NCBI GenBank assembly: GCA_950295325.1
Contig: OX485805.1
Span: 12,186,501-12,250,500, forward strand
From: Polytrichum commune
Taxonomy: Eukaryota; Streptophyta; Polytrichopsida; Polytrichales; Polytrichaceae
Direction: 5' to 3'
DNA: 64,000 nt
The translations under genes and the position numbers were made by a program. The notes under the pieces are model-generated. The model was not told the origin of the DNA. It searched no databases and was given only the letters and a program-made list of their open reading frames with translations. Each line of letters starts with the position of its first letter. Within the stretch, counting starts at the first letter, position 1. Below, one piece after another: positions 44,621 to 57,748 of the stretch.

Positions 44621-46310
44621 TGGCTTTGCCAACGCTATAATGAATCCTTGGGATTCACGACGCTCATAGCGGAATGCCGTATTGATATCGATGCGTATCA
44701 TGCAGTAGAATGCCTTGAGCGGCGGGCTTTCCGGTTCGTAAGTGGAGGGGAATGCCTTCGGGGTCCTGCATTCTGTGATTCATAACGCACGAGGACCGTT
44801 ATGTTGAGGTCCCCATGATCCACGGCAAGCAATTACGGCATGTAAGGCGTCCATTCATAATGAAAAGAACTCTGAGCCATGGCTTTCCACGGTTTGCAAC
44901 GTCGGCCATTATGACGTAAAGCACTATACTTTGGGCATCACGCAGTCCATAATGCAATTTCATCTCATAGCCCTGCCACACCCGGGTTGGTTGGGCTGGC
45001 CCCAGCCAAGGAGGCAACGGGCAAGGCCGGTTCGGTGTGGTAAGGCACAACCACTGCTCTAGCCAAGGCCTACCCGCTTGCAAAAAAATTGATATAAAAA
45101 ATAACACCCAAATTCAAATTCAACTTCAAATTCACTTGCCTTTCATGCACCTACAAATCCAATACTTGTCCGACCTACCTGACCGAAGGCAGCGGGCAAG
45201 TGTTGCGGTTGGTTGGCTGCAAGGGGGGTGCTTTGCAACCAACCAACCAGAGCACCGGTGAGGTTGGTCCCTAGCTCCTTGGTTGGCCCAACCGGCACAA
45301 GAGATGTTATATTGCATAAAACATTGATGATTGTTTTCTTTATCCAACCAATTTTTGGTGTTCAGTGCATTCCATCAATGTGGGTTGGACCAATGCATTC
45401 CGCATTCCGCATGGTGGAATTGCACATGGGCACGATATTAATATTAGAGAGAGAGAGAGAGATGCTTATTTGTAGGGTAAGAGCATGCCTTGAGTGGATC
45501 CCTTGTTGCAAGTCCCACATAGGTTTGAGCCCGAGTGTCTAGTGGGTTTTCAATAGGATGTCCACACGAGGCAAGCCCTTGCGTGGCATGAAGAATAGAA
45601 GGAAAATTCATTGGCATCATTAGTGAGTGCTCTATACTCCATAATCTTCATGTTGGAAAATTACTTGTGGATGTTGTAGATGCCTAAAGAGACATGCCCT
45701 TTAAATAACTTAAACTCTTCTACACTTTCATGTGCGATTAAGTTGCCCCAAGCTAATTTATCTACAATCCACACTATTTTGAATACATTTTACACCTCAA
45801 ACTCCGTAGTATCACACATGTGGCAATTAAAGTGCACGTTAAATTTACAAAGTTTTGTAGTCTTAACATGGATGCATGATACAAAAAAAAAAATTAAAAA
45901 TTAGTGCAACATGTGATATTATGGAATAATACAAAGTGCAACATTGTAATGTTGAAATCGATGATTTCATACATAGGATATGGATAATCTCCCAAAGTCT
46001 CACACATATGCAAAGCTTATGGTACAATCGAGTAGTCCAAGAAGTCGAGAAACACTTTGTACGGGATCTTAGTGCAAGATCCCAACATAAAGCAAATTGG
46101 CAAGATTGTGAAGAGGGTGGTGGAGAGAATGATATAATTATGGATGTTGCACATAATTATGATATAACTATGGTGGAGAGAATGATATAATTAAATGATA
46201 TAATTAGGGTGTAGTAGTTATGATTTAAGAGAGAAGAGAACGACTTTACCTCAATTTGATCCATTCACATGAATTCATAGAACATTCCTTAATTATACAA
46301 AGAAATTCTA
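44621..46310. other. intergenic, no gene seen
   Basis: 44690-45320 is moderately GC-rich with small frames on both strands but no recognisable domain. A (GA)n tract lies at about 45445-45463. 46110-46200 holds short repeats of gatataatta. Confidence 0.4.
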
Positions 46311-46315
46311 AAAGA

Positions 46316-46395
46316 TGTCAACATGTAACCGTTTGGTCTTGGAAACAATAGGATTTTGACCGTTTATGCCCAAATCCTCCCCACGGGTAGATCAC
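46316..46395. repeat. dispersed repeat, homologous to 51610-51695
   Basis: Both stretches share gtcaacatgtaacc, ttttgacc or tattgacc, ttatgcccaaa and a cctcc/ctcctc block in the same order and orientation, with scattered differences. Probably remnants of one transposon family. Confidence 0.65.
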
Positions 46396-48875
46396 TTAGT
46401 GCATTTTAAAAACGACGTGCGGCATAATATAGAGAGGATTAAAATCATTTGCAATAAAAATTATAAAAGAATTCCAAATAATGAAGGGGCCATTAAATGT
46501 AGACAATCCCATTATAAGTAAGTTAGATGGACATAAAACATGGATCATTATTTTTTTGTAAAATTAATATAGGGGTTGAAGATAAGGATCCTAGAAGGTA
46601 TGTTTAGTATGATATGTAAATGGGTTTAGGACTCACGGGGATGGATGATAATTGGGATTTCCGTCTGTCCAAAAATGGATTAAAATGAATATAGAGTATA
46701 AAAAATTGCAGTGACTTGGACAATATAAGTAATGGAAGGGTGCAAACAAATGAGCCATTTTTTAAATTTAAGTAATTATAGGGAGGCTTTAATTCAACCC
46801 TTGAAGGTAAATAGCCCCAAAACAAAACAAAAATAAACCCAGCCGCACGTGGTGCACAAAAATGCCTCAGAGTGATCTACCCGTGATCCTCCCCGGACAC
46901 TGACAACATTGTATACAAAATGGTCGAAACTTGGACTCATAGATCCCCCCCCCCCCATAATGAGCCTACAATTCGGCACCACATCAACTCTAGGGCAATA
47001 ATGATCCATTTTTTTCCACCAACTAACCAACAATTATGAGGGACGCACATTATTCAAAAGTTGGCGTACAAAACTGAACCTTGAAGTTGCCATTGCCGTC
47101 CAATGCATGAAAAATTGCTTCTATATCTTCATCAACAATTGATGGAATTCATCTACAATTCCATGGTGCTTGATCTCAAATTCAAAACAACTCATCTTCT
47201 CATGACATGTAGAAGACATAATTAATAGGGCTTGCATTTGAGATTAGTTAGCAGTGACCTCCACAATGAACGATGCACACACTTGCATGTATTCAACTCC
47301 TCAAAGAGCTTCCCACGTCGGTGAATTGAATTGCCGAGAGATGTGCAACACATGTGAGAGGGAGAAAACTAGGGTTGATGATTAGGGTGTAGGGCTTAGA
47401 ACAAATTCTCACATGGGAAATCTACGATATCATAACACATGATCCATCTTCACATGTCAACCTCCCACTTGGTTTTCCCGGGCAATGTGGCAAATCCTTG
47501 CACCAACAATTCAACAAGTAGCATAAGAATAAGAAGAAGGCACTCCACATATTGACACGTGGAGTGAGATTTGAATTGAGAACTACCGTTCCCCATGGTT
47601 TCGTGATATTAGAGAGTGAGTAACAAATTATGTTTTTTTTTGTGGTTGCTATATTGATGAATAGATAAAGTTATAAGTTTTGTAATATGATTCGACCCAA
47701 AGTAATTTGCAAAGGTAAAGAGGCAACCTATTTGTGAGAGTAATTTGCATGGGTAAAGAGACAACATATTCTAGTTAATTGCGTCAAAGTCATCCCATCT
47801 AAAATAAACTTATTCTTCAAGTGTATTTCTCAAATCAGTTAATTATCATAGCATGTTATTGAAGATAAAGGTTCAAACACAACTTTAGTGTTTTTGGATG
47901 CAAAAACCTACTTAGGTTATCAATGTCACATATGAGCATATTTTATTTTATCCTCGACATAGCATGATGCACAATATAGATTTTCAAACCCCTCAATATC
48001 AATATATGATTTTAAGACTTGATGAAGACCATAGAAGTTGTGTATATGCCCCTTCTCATATATATGCAATAGATCAATGATTGGCAGTAAGGCCATTGCC
48101 CTACGCTTATGCAACGCTCTAAAATTGGACGGCCGTGGATGGCAACATGTCAAGCAGAGGGGGTGGGGATGGCCATGACATTAATTTATATGCACATGTG
48201 CAAGGTACTCAACAACCTACACAATATAGCATGTACTTACACCTTTGGTTGGTGTATTAATTTTGGACTCCTTGCTTTTCATTTCCCCAATACTAGAAGA
48301 CCACATATACCCCGTCTCATATATACATTAGAGCAATGATCATCGGTAACATTGTTGCCCTACACTTCCTCAACTTTCCAAACATGTTTAGCCGTCGATG
48401 GTGACATGTTGAGGGAATGGTGCAAAGGTAACCATGATATTAAGGTAGACGTGCCTTAGATGGATAATTTTCTCTTTGCACCCACCTCTCATAGGATATG
48501 AACCACACAATTAGTGTGAGGTGATTAACAAATCCAAATTGTGCCCATAGCCATTTGCCTCGTAAATTCTAGACCTTGGACGAAGGTGAAGATTCTCCTA
48601 CTCATTAAGTAGTCACATAGATCCCCCCCCCAAAAAAAATAAAAAAAATAAAAAAATAATGTTGAATGTTGAATGTAGAATACTTAGCATAGTTTGAACA
48701 CGTAGTTCAATCTCTTTTAAACACATGTCTTTTTGGTATCAGTTTTTAAATCCACACCTAACCACATACCACTCAATAGATAGATGTCCAAATTGTTGTT
48801 ATTGGAACTAAGCATGTCTATCTTTAATTCATATGCACATGTGCAACATGCCATGACAACACATGCCCATACTAC
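46396..48875. other. intergenic, no gene seen
   Basis: AT-rich; poly(C) at about 46947-46957. Two loosely similar stretches (48040-48170 and 48300-48430, each with atatatac/atatatgca...agcaatgat and ggccattgccctac/attgttgccctac) suggest another old duplication. No gene recognised. Confidence 0.4.
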
Positions 48876-50218
48876 ACTAAACATCGTATTTAGTGCCATA
48901 CGATATTTTATGTCATTGTGGTAACGTTTCTAGTGACATTTCTTATGAACAAATTTACAAGTATTGTCATCCTAACTCACTTTCAGTTCATCCAAATGCC
49001 AATTTTTGAAACAAAGCTTGGTACATTATGCATTCTAACATGTGTGCAATGAAATATTGTCACGGATGATTGAAAATTGGATGAAAAAACACTTAACAAG
49101 TACCAATGATTGCAACATTGTAAATCTATGATGCCTAAGGGCCGCTTTACACCTAGAGGCTGGGCCAATTCCCCTTGAGGCCGATTGCATGAAATTTTAG
49201 CCCCTTTTGGGTTGGAGGTTGGCCTCAACTACACATTATAATAAGATTATAATGGGGAGCAATTTTTCCATATGTAAAGGCCCTAGGGCCAAGAAGCTAG
49301 GTTGATTCAATAAATCTAGCATAATCCAACAGATCTAGCATAATCTAGGATAAAGCTATTTCGATTTCCACATAATCTAATGGATATGGTTCGCTAAAAA
49401 ATCATATTTTATTTATTTATTGAAATTTGACATTGGCCCCGAGGCTAAGAATTGGCCTTCTATTTTGGGTGCACTCAATTCAACGAGCTCGGGCCATGTC
49501 AGATCATGCATTTCTTGATTAAAAAGTTGATACCACCAAATCGGCCCGGCCTCTAGGTGTAAGGGGGTTGGGACCAATTTCAACCTTTTGGCCAATCACA
49601 AGTGAGGATTTCAAGCCTCTTACACAACGAATTGGCCCGGCCTCTAGGTGTAAAGTGACCCTAAGTCTTTCCCAAGGAACGATGAATGATGTTAGGATTA
49701 CATTTGGTGTTGATCACACTAAGATAGAAATACCATAACCCGTTAACCACCCTCTAGCCGTGCACTAGACCGCCATCATAATGGTGAAGTGCCATTTCTA
49801 AAACCGATCATGGCTCGGCGGCAACTTCAATCTGTGTACACTTAGTGTAGCCAATGGGAGTCAAGTGTCAATGTACTCATGAGGTAACTGATTTAGGCGA
49901 TGTTTTGTATGGAAATGCGGATTAACGTGTTCGGTGTAGAAAAAATCTAGTAAACGAGTAGGGGGTTGGACAACTTTCCACTTTGAAAAATTGTAGCATT
50001 TTTTGTATAGGGCAGAAAAACACGAAACAACTTGCATTCTTCATGAATCCTTCTTGTCTATCTTGGGAAATTATCTCATGATTGTCAGCCCAAATCTTCA
50101 ATGCGAATCACCTTATTTTCACGGGTTATGGTATTTCTACCTTACACATGCGGTTCACAATTGGTATAACCAATGAGCAAGACAACTAGAATCGGCGACA
50201 CTAAATACAATGTTTAGT
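48876..50218. mobile_element. foldback element with a nested MITE
   Basis: Inverted ends ACTAAACATCGTATTTAGTG (48876-48895) and its complement with one mismatch (50199-50218). The left part and the stretch after 49665 align with 57376-57748, a second copy of the family that lacks the internal 523-bp insertion. The interior is non-coding. Exact outer ends and a target-site duplication are not fixed. Confidence 0.75.
49136..49664. mobile_element. PIF/Harbinger-type MITE, TAA target-site duplication
   Basis: Element 49139-49661 (523 bp), flanked by TAA on both sides (49136-49138 and 49662-49664). The TIRs begin GGGCCGCTTTACACCTAGAG on the left and GGGTCACTTTACACCTAGAG read inward from the right. 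A second internal copy of the right TIR (ggcctctaggtgtaa) starts near 49548. Three-base TAA/TTA duplication and G-rich TIR ends are hallmarks of PIF/Harbinger elements. No transposase inside. The homologous site at about 57616 is empty. Confidence 0.88.
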
Positions 50219-50859
50219 TCATCACACCCGTGTTTGTGTCCCCATGCCCAAGTTCACCCTTGGCCTCAAGACAAATCGCACATTGCATTACGAGCAGCAC
50301 GGCCTGACAAAGCACTTTAGAACGAGCGGAAAAGTCCATATGACTTCCGAATTTAGCCCATTAACTTGTCTTGGTCCAAGGGCCTTATATGTAGGCAACT
50401 CCCTAGGCAAAGCTCTAGTGTCCAAACGCCTATGGGTTATGTACCAGGCTTCTAAACAAGGGCCGGCAGTGTTCAAGATTGAAGCCCTCATATGAGTTTC
50501 ATTTTGAAGGGCTCTCATATTTCAGCCCTTTAGTTGACAGGTTGGTTCAAATTCAAGACGTCAATCCAAGAATATAGAAATGAAATACAAAACTCGTGTT
50601 AAACTTGTGTATGAGTTATATGGTACACGTTTCAAATACAATGTGAAGAGTAAAGAATCAACCATCTAACTCCACTTCGTGTAGTGGCAATGCCCTACGC
50701 TTGTTGGTTCTTGTGGCAGGCAAATTGTATTGAGGACTTGAAGTGACGGCTTCATTTTCAATTTGGGGTTGTGCTGTGAAGGGTTGTTTTGAGAGAGGTA
50801 TACTTTGAAGGGCCAAAGTACGTTCGAAGGGCATTGAAGACTTCGATCTTGAACACTGA
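50219..50859. other. intergenic, no gene seen
   Basis: Two overlapping open frames of under 90 codons on opposite strands (50244-50518) have no recognisable product. Confidence 0.35.
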
Positions 50860-51414
50860 GGGCCGGTTTACATCATGGACCATGAAGTCGGACCATGGAA
50901 GATGGCCTTTCCCCACAATCCGACTTGATGGTCCGACTTCCATGGTCCCATTTCTCAAAACATCAATTTGCAAAGCCTTTGGGCCCTCGCTAGGTATGGT
51001 GGATCAAGATGAATGACTGTGCACCAAAAAATGAACGTGTTGATTTTTTTTTCATTAAATGTTCAAAAATGGCAATTTTGAAAAGAAAAGAAAAACAAGT
51101 TTGGCCATTCTTTTGTCTTCTCTTCCAAAAAAAATTCCATTAGATTATTATAATAATAATATTACTCTGCCATGGGCCCTTGCCATATTCTACCTTACCA
51201 CCTCTTTTGCATGACCCACCGCAAAAATCTGTTGGACTATGGCAATGGATAATGCAGGCCTTAAAGTATGTCTTTTGAGTACCTTGAATTCCATGGTCAC
51301 TCAAACATTTTTCCCTTGGTGTAACCCGAAGTGGTCCCGGGATGAGTTCAACATCCAATCACAAGTCTTGCAGAGCCTTGAGACAACTTCATGGTCCATG
51401 GTGTAAACAACCTC
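50860..51414. mobile_element. PIF/Harbinger-type MITE
   Basis: TIRs GGGCCGGTTTACATCATGG (left) and GAGGTTGTTTACACCATGG (right, read inward), both continuing into ACCATGAAGT. Flanking trinucleotides are TGA on the left and TAA on the right, an imperfect TWA duplication. The interior is non-coding. Its ends closely match the element beginning at 33115. Confidence 0.75.
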
Positions 51415-52260
51415 TAAGTTCTAACTTGGGCAACTAGTAACTTTAGGGTGGGTGTACACTAGGGTCCAAGCAATGAAGAGGGAGGACCGACTGCTAGTTG
51501 CAGGTAAACTATTTGAGTTTGACAAATAACTAGTTGAAGTTCAAAACTTCAGGAAAATGATTGATCGTCTTAGAGAAATCTAGAGAATATGCCTCCAATG
51601 TATATATATATATGTCAACATGTAACCAATTGGATTGGAAAACACTATGATATTGACCAATTATGCCCAAAATTCTCCTCGGACATTGTGTCCAAGACCA
51701 AGGAAACTCCAAAATCAAGCAATTCCATTGGTCAAGAGCATAAATTATGTCTTTATGTGTTTGTTCTTTGATCCTTACCAAACCATGCACCACTCCATGC
51801 ATTTTAAATTTGATTGGAATTAGGAAAGCCATTAGGCCATGGCTCTTGAGAATCCTTGAATTCTCATTGGCAAAGAGTGTCACTGGCCTCCTCTTTAGGT
51901 TTGCATGAGGGTACTTTTGGACCACATCCCAAAACTTCTTGAATGGACGAAAAGTCTACATGAAATCCCACATGGCAAGTATGGACAATGTAATAGGTGA
52001 GGCTGAAGAGAGAGGACATTATCGGAAGCAAGGACACGCTTTTTTTTTTCCTTGGGGGGGGGGGACCTCAAGCGGGGAACATTACTTTTGACGATGCCTT
52101 GTCTCAAGGGCCCAACTACACGTAAAGAGTTAACCGTAATTTGTGGATGACCCACACATAATAGAAAATCAGAATGCCCTATGAGAAACTTGAAGAGAGA
52201 TTACACAACATGGGAGAGATTACGTTGTGTCATGTGCCTTGTAATACCAAAGACAAATTA
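51415..52260. other. intergenic, transposon remnants
   Basis: Includes 51610-51695, homologous to 46316-46395, a short (TA)n tract near 51601 and a poly-G run at about 52056. No gene recognised; the 131-codon minus-strand frame at 51530-51925 has no recognisable domain. Confidence 0.4.
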
Positions 52261-52485
52261 GGGCCATGTTTTTACGTTGGCTGGGATCATAGAAAATTTC
52301 TACCAAATGAATTTTGAAAATAGGCATGATGAAACTTTCAGCATGAATGCGGGTTTACAATAAGGACTTGTGCCCTCCAAAAGACTTTGGACTGTAGTCC
52401 ATGAACTTCTCTATGGCCTCATCGAAGAACATGATACCATGGTCATTTAAGAGCCATGACAAACACCTCCAGTGTAAACATGCCC
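52261..52485. mobile_element. small PIF/Harbinger-type MITE
   Basis: Left end TTA then GGGCCATGTTTTTACGTTGG; right end read inward GGGCATGTTTACACTGGAGG, preceded by TCA (TGA on the plus strand). 225 bp, non-coding. TIR match is imperfect, so this is less certain than the copy at 49139. Confidence 0.6.
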
Positions 52486-52611
52486 TGACTTGATTAGGTA
52501 TTCTACATGAACATGTAATTAGGTTGAAAGTTGGAGGTTCTTGTTTAAGGTCACTTACCTTCTTATATGAGAAAATCTGAAGTTGTTTTCCAACCCTTTT
52601 ACCTCACCTAT

Positions 52612-54114
52612 TACACCCTAACCTTGATAATATCACACTTGTTAATAGAACACCTTGATATTGTCACCTAAAAGTTTGAAACCGATTTCCATAGTGTAAA
52701 ACTCCCTCGTTATTATCACTATCACCCTTGATAATGTCACATTTTTTTCCAAAATTTGTAGTGTAAGTGTGATAATAACAAGTAACATGGATGAAAAAAG
52801 GCCGATGGACAACAAATTCTATGGATGACGTCGGCATCTTCACCTGCTTCCGCTTGAATCTTGGGTTCTTGAATCTTGAATCTCATGTGCCGAAGAAGCA
52901 AGGTTTCTCTCGCAGATCAACTTCTCGCAGATCAATTCAGCCTAGATGAATGGTGATGTTTTTACACATTGGGTGAAGAGTGAGAACCAAAGAATGGCAT
53001 TGAAAGACAGAAAGATTTGCATTATTATGGATAATGCAGGAAGCCATGATATTCATGGTGAGGTCAAGAAAGTTATAGATGGGTTTATGTTTTTGTACTC
53101 TCCCATATCACTATCTTGTTCCTTCCACCAAATGTGACTTCAGTTGTTCAGCCTTTGGATCAAGGAGTGATTGCAACATTCAAAATGTGCTATAAGCGCA
53201 AGCTTGTTGCCTGGACTTTGCAACAAATTGATAACAACTCAAATGAAGATTTGGGGAAATTGAATGTTGATGTATTTCAAGCTATGCTATGGTGTGTGGC
53301 GGCATGGCATGAATTAGATGATCAAACCATTAGAAATTGTTGGAGAAAGTCCGCCATATTGCCTGCAGAGTGGAATGCAGATATAAACAATCTTGATGAA
53401 CGTATGAAGTCCAAAATGGAGGAAGCAACTTTGGAATTGGGTAGACTCATCGCCGCATTAAATTTGGGTTTGGATGTTGAAGGCAAGCCTGTAGAAAAGC
53501 TTTGTCCTTTGGAGTACATAAACATGGAAGGTGAAGATGATTTTGAGGTGGAATTTTCTACTGAGGAGCTTGTGCAATTAGTGCAAGATGGCGAACAAGT
53601 TCTTGATTCCATGGAAGTGGACCCATTGATTGTTGATAGCAGTGACGATGAGTCTAAAGTAGTGAAGCTAAGCGATGCACAAAAATATGCTAAAGATGTT
53701 TTGAATTTTATGGCTAGCCAAGGTTCTCAGATTTTCAGCACTCATGAGTTGTTAGAAATGGAAAAAATCCATGACAAACTCATTAGAATTGGTGTTGCAC
53801 ATTTAACATCAACAAAACAATGTGACATTAGAAGCTTCTTTGTCTCTAGTGAGAGGTCTTTACCTGATCTCAATGACACATTATGATGTGCTCTTGTTGT
53901 TATTCACAATTTTGAATTAGATTTTACATTCAAAAACATTGAAGTCTCGTATTTGTTATTTTTTTAAAAATTGTAATTATATTTTGATTTTCTACATATT
54001 TTTTGATAATATCACATTATGCACAAAATGTGACATTATCAAGTATGTCACACCTTGTTTATATCACACTTTTTGGTGAAACAGAGGGTGTGACATTATC
54101 AAGGTTAGGGTGTA
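52612..54114 (+). mobile_element. pogo/Tigger-type (Tc1/mariner) transposon, internally deleted
   Basis: The element 52614-54112 (1499 bp) is flanked by TA on both sides (52612-52613, 54113-54114), the mariner-superfamily target. TIRs are about 25 bp: CACCCTAACCTTGATAATAT on the left, and read inward from the right CACCCTAACCTTGATAATGT, each continuing cacac. Further copies of the tgataat...tcaca motif lie just inside both ends and may be transposase-binding sites. Inside is the C-terminal half of a DDE transposase (52946-53886). The N-terminal DNA-binding half and the first catalytic Asp are gone, so the copy cannot move itself. Confidence 0.92.
52946..53886 (+). pseudogene. pogo/Tigger DDE transposase, C-terminal half, frameshifted
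   Basis: The first frame (52946-about 53110) encodes MNGDVFTHWV and IIMDNAGSHDI, the second catalytic Asp region of DDE_1 superfamily transposases. The second frame (about 53110-53886) encodes FLPPNVTSVVQPLDQGVI with the third catalytic Asp, then a conserved helical tail (WRKSAILPAEW) and an acidic C-terminus. The frames differ, so one frameshift lies near 53100-53115. The apparent start of the second frame is a TTG and is not a real start. The product is inactive as it stands. Confidence 0.9.
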
Positions 54115-54427
54115 CACACTTTGACCGTAAAAATCTCTGAAAGGATTTTTATGTTTGTTATGGGTGGGTCCCTTTAGTAATCCGGCCAATTGCCCACCAA
54201 TTTTCTAGTAGGGAGGCACCGATTTTTCTTATAATGCCCAGGAACTTGGACCTTCTAGATGCTTCGCAGTTGGATGAGATGAGGATGAAACCCACCATAT
54301 GGATGATATTCATCTCCGTTATTTACAGTTGACAGAGCCCCTCAGGGTGGGCCTCTTATAAATACACGGCCACCCAAGTCGAGCAGTATTCATGTACTTG
54401 CAATTGAAATTGGACAGTGGTCAACTA
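54115..54427. other. intergenic, no gene seen
   Basis: Unremarkable sequence between the pogo element and the next MITE. Confidence 0.4.
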
Positions 54428-54936
54428 TTAGGCCCACTTCACACATGAGCCAAGAGCCGTGACCATGAACTTGTGAGAGCCCAAAAGAAAGTTTTCAAAG
54501 GCCGTCCCCAAGACACCCCCAAAATCATGTAGTGTGGTCACGGACCCTCAAGTGTAATGTGAAGTCATATGTGATCAGGACCTCAACCAAATGCTATTTC
54601 AATGAATGTCTATTCATGCGGGTCCTCACACATGATAAAATAGAATAAATCAATGGATGTGAGCATTCGGAGTGCCATGGTCTCCCGGTTTTGTGTTAGG
54701 TCTGCCTCCAAGAGGCAGGCCTTGAAAATAGTCCAAGTGACCATTAAACATGATCCATTTGATGATGCCATGTAAGAATCCATGTAGACTTTACATCCAT
54801 CTTGCATTCACATACTCGGTTGGTCCCTCGAGCGTAGTGTGAAGCGAACTTGGACCAGCTCCGCCTTTTCCACCAATGAGAGTGCTTGAAGTGTAATGGT
54901 CAAGGGCACTCAGTCTCGTGTGTGAAGTGGCCGTTA
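54428..54936. mobile_element. PIF/Harbinger-type MITE, TTA target-site duplication
   Basis: Element 54431-54933 (503 bp) flanked by TTA on both sides. The TIR is GGCCCACTTCACACATGAG on the left; read inward from the right it is CGGCCACTTCACACACGAG. The centre is partly palindromic (ggtctgcctc...gaggcaggcc). It is homologous in reverse orientation to 57980-58470. Confidence 0.87.
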
Positions 54937-57117
54937 GCATGCCAATACTAGGACCAACCACTAACCCACAACAATGGGAGAGTTTTCATCTTGATAGGAG
55001 GTTATATCTTGCATGCAATGAAGTGAACAAGCGAAATTGCAATACATTACGTTTAGCGAGGTTTGTTGTGAGTAGGACAACAAATCCTTTTTGATAGCAA
55101 TAAGTTTTAGAAAGAGATGAACTTTCCCTATCAAGAGGGACTGCTTTTATTGCCAAGGAGCAACAATTGGCCCTAGTGTGGGCATGGCATATTTCTATCT
55201 CTAGAGATCATAGGTTATACCATGTTTGCTCTTATAATGTCGTGAAAAATGAAGCACACTTTTGTGTTGGAGTGTTCCCTATGCAACTCCATTAGAGAGC
55301 ACATTTCAATCATCAAGTCGATATCAACCCCCTACCTCTCGGAGGCTACCGCATTCCGCCACTCTAGAGAATCAGCTAGTTTGACACCATCTTGATGTAC
55401 TTTCAGTCCCACCAGCCTCTTGACTTCCCAACTTTTGAAATCAATATTATTTCATTTCATTGGTCTCCCCACCATTATTTAATTACATATAGTGTCTTAC
55501 ATTAGGACCTCCTCTTACCACCTCTCAAATGTTGAGAAAAAATGAAAAACTAAAAAAAGGTATGTGGATGGGACCCGTCGTCCTAAATCCTAGATCGGCC
55601 TATGCAAGACTAGCTTGGCCCACCCATCCCAATAGGACAAACTAGAAAGCCATGTTTTAATAGCCTAACACCACTCCTCATGGACGATAATTTAAGCATT
55701 ATGAAAACTTGGGTGACTTTGTGTTAACTCTCACAAAGTCATGGTTTGGGACTTAAACCCATGGTTTCATCCACTTTACTTGACGATTAACTCTATTATG
55801 TCCGGGGAGTAAACTATTTTCAAATTTTAGGTTTTGGGACTTCTTCGATTCCTTCTTGTTATTAGTTCAATGTTTGGGACGCCAAACAAACAAAGACTTT
55901 GTGTAAAGTCTACATAGATGCTAAGTACTCAACCGGCAGCCACCTTGTTTTAGCCCTTGCAACTGAGTTTAACTACAGCATGGTACACTAATATATTCCT
56001 ATTAGTGTGGTGAAAAATTAGTGTGGGCCACACTAAGTTTTGGTCTTTTTGGTCTTTAATCTTTTCTTTTTGGTGTCCATTCTTGAGTGCACAACTAACC
56101 ACACCACTCAAACATAGGCGTTAAATAAGATACGTAATTGAATTACTCACATCTACCTTACATAAAAGCGAACACTGCTTGGATTCATTTTGTTTTTCAT
56201 GGGAGCCAGGCGTCACCTTCCCCATTGGAGAGAGGGGATTATTGTATACAAGTGTACTTATCATTTATCCAATATAAAAGCCCTTAAAAAAGTATGCAAC
56301 CCGAAGAATATTGTTTTTACTTTATTTGAACCAAGAATCAACGACTTTGAATTAGTGTACTCGAGGTTATTCAAGAGGAATTGGCAACAACCCTCTCGAG
56401 GGTCAAGTTTTTAGGTTGGATGGATCAGAGGTACTCTCGTATGTGATAATTCCTTGTCTTCCTCCCTATTATCCACCTTGCATAACATTACACGATTCCT
56501 TGGTTGTGTTCAATGGGACCAAGTATCGCACGAGCAAAAAAATCTTCTTTGGTTCTTAGGGTCCCTATTTATAGGAGCACCCTTGATATGTAATGTGAAT
56601 TCTTCAACAAACAACTATAATTTATCAAAGTTTTTTCATCGCAACCTCTTTCTTTGGAAAGAGACCATCATGCAATTGCTTGTGATTGGTTTAGAGTATG
56701 GTGAAGAAGTGCATTGGTTGGTCAAGAATTTCAGCCCGACAAGGTTATTCGAGGCAACAAGCAATATATTGGACAAGAAGGAATAGAAATAATAAAAAAA
56801 TTGCCTCCAGCTAGAGTTGTTTGGAGGACAAGTTTCTTGTCTAAGGGTTTGAGGTTGCCCAAGAAACTTGACCTTTGGAGAACTCCCTTAGCAAGAAGTG
56901 TTATTATGTTAATAGCCTTTTTTTCCATCCATTTTTTGAGGTTCTCCATTGGAGAAGTCTTGGCCATGGTGTAAACCTCGGCCGATTGTAGAACCCATTT
57001 CATAGCCAATCACATTGCTCCATTCCCCTAAAATTCTTGATTGGTGTAGTTTTCACCGTAGTCTACATTGGCCCTTAGTAATGTTATGTGTAGTGTGTGG
57101 GGATATTTTTGGACATC
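54937..57117. other. intergenic, no gene seen
   Basis: Two overlapping plus-strand frames (56454-56786 and 56714-56974) have no recognisable domain and non-ATG or poorly supported starts. I do not call a gene. Confidence 0.4.
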
Positions 57118-57265
57118 ATCAGTTGATATCCTAGTGTTTCCAAGTCCCACTTATTACATGTTGACATTTTTCAGTTTTCCTTTGTTGAAATGATGGGTGA
57201 TTTACTTGAAGTCTTGACATTCAACTGGTTGTTTCTCAACCTCTAACAATTCATTTGTAACTACG
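57118..57265. repeat. dispersed repeat, homologous to 29757-29935
   Basis: Shares cctagtgttt, acgttgacat/atgttgacat, tttcctttgttgaaat/tttcctttattaaatt and ttcatttgtaact blocks with the 29-kb copy in the same order. Where that copy has CCGGTT, this one has ctggtt or lacks the CpG, as expected from methylation decay. Confidence 0.75.
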
Positions 57266-57375
57266 ATGTTTTGTTTAATAAGTGTGGGTTACCATTAAGA
57301 GTTACGTGTTGCTATAACTTTTTACTAGCATCATCGTTTTTTACCAACCAAGTTATATCGTATCCTTTGGTGTGC

Positions 57376-57748
57376 ATGCTAACTACACTAAATATGATAT
57401 TTAATGTCACTATGGTAACTTTTCGGATGACACTTCCTATGAATATGTTGAACAAATATTGTCATGGACGATGGACAAGTTCATCCATTGGCCACAACCC
57501 TACCTTCTCTTCTTGTCAACAACTTGTGGTGAAATATTGTCATGGGTGATTGAAATTTGGATGAAAAATCACTTAGTAAGTGACACTAATTGCAACGTTG
57601 TAAATCTATAATCCCCCAATTTTTCCTACAAGAAATGTTAAATAATGTTGGGTTAACATTTAGTGTTGCTGACACTATACTGCATATTACAATTAATATT
57701 GAGCAAACCAATCAAAATTGGTGACACTAAATGCCATATTTGGTGCAT
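57376..57748. mobile_element. foldback element, second copy of the 48876-50218 family
   Basis: Inverted ends: left catgctaactacactaaata (from 57374), right complement catgcaccaaatatggcatt (to 57748). The sequence between aligns with the arms of 48876-50218 but has no nested MITE. Confidence 0.7.

Noticed and set aside
53116..53886. Independent gene encoding a 256-residue protein
   Set aside because: It starts with TTG inside a transposase motif (FLPPNVTSVVQ) and lies between TIRs with a TA duplication, so it is the tail of a pogo-type transposase.
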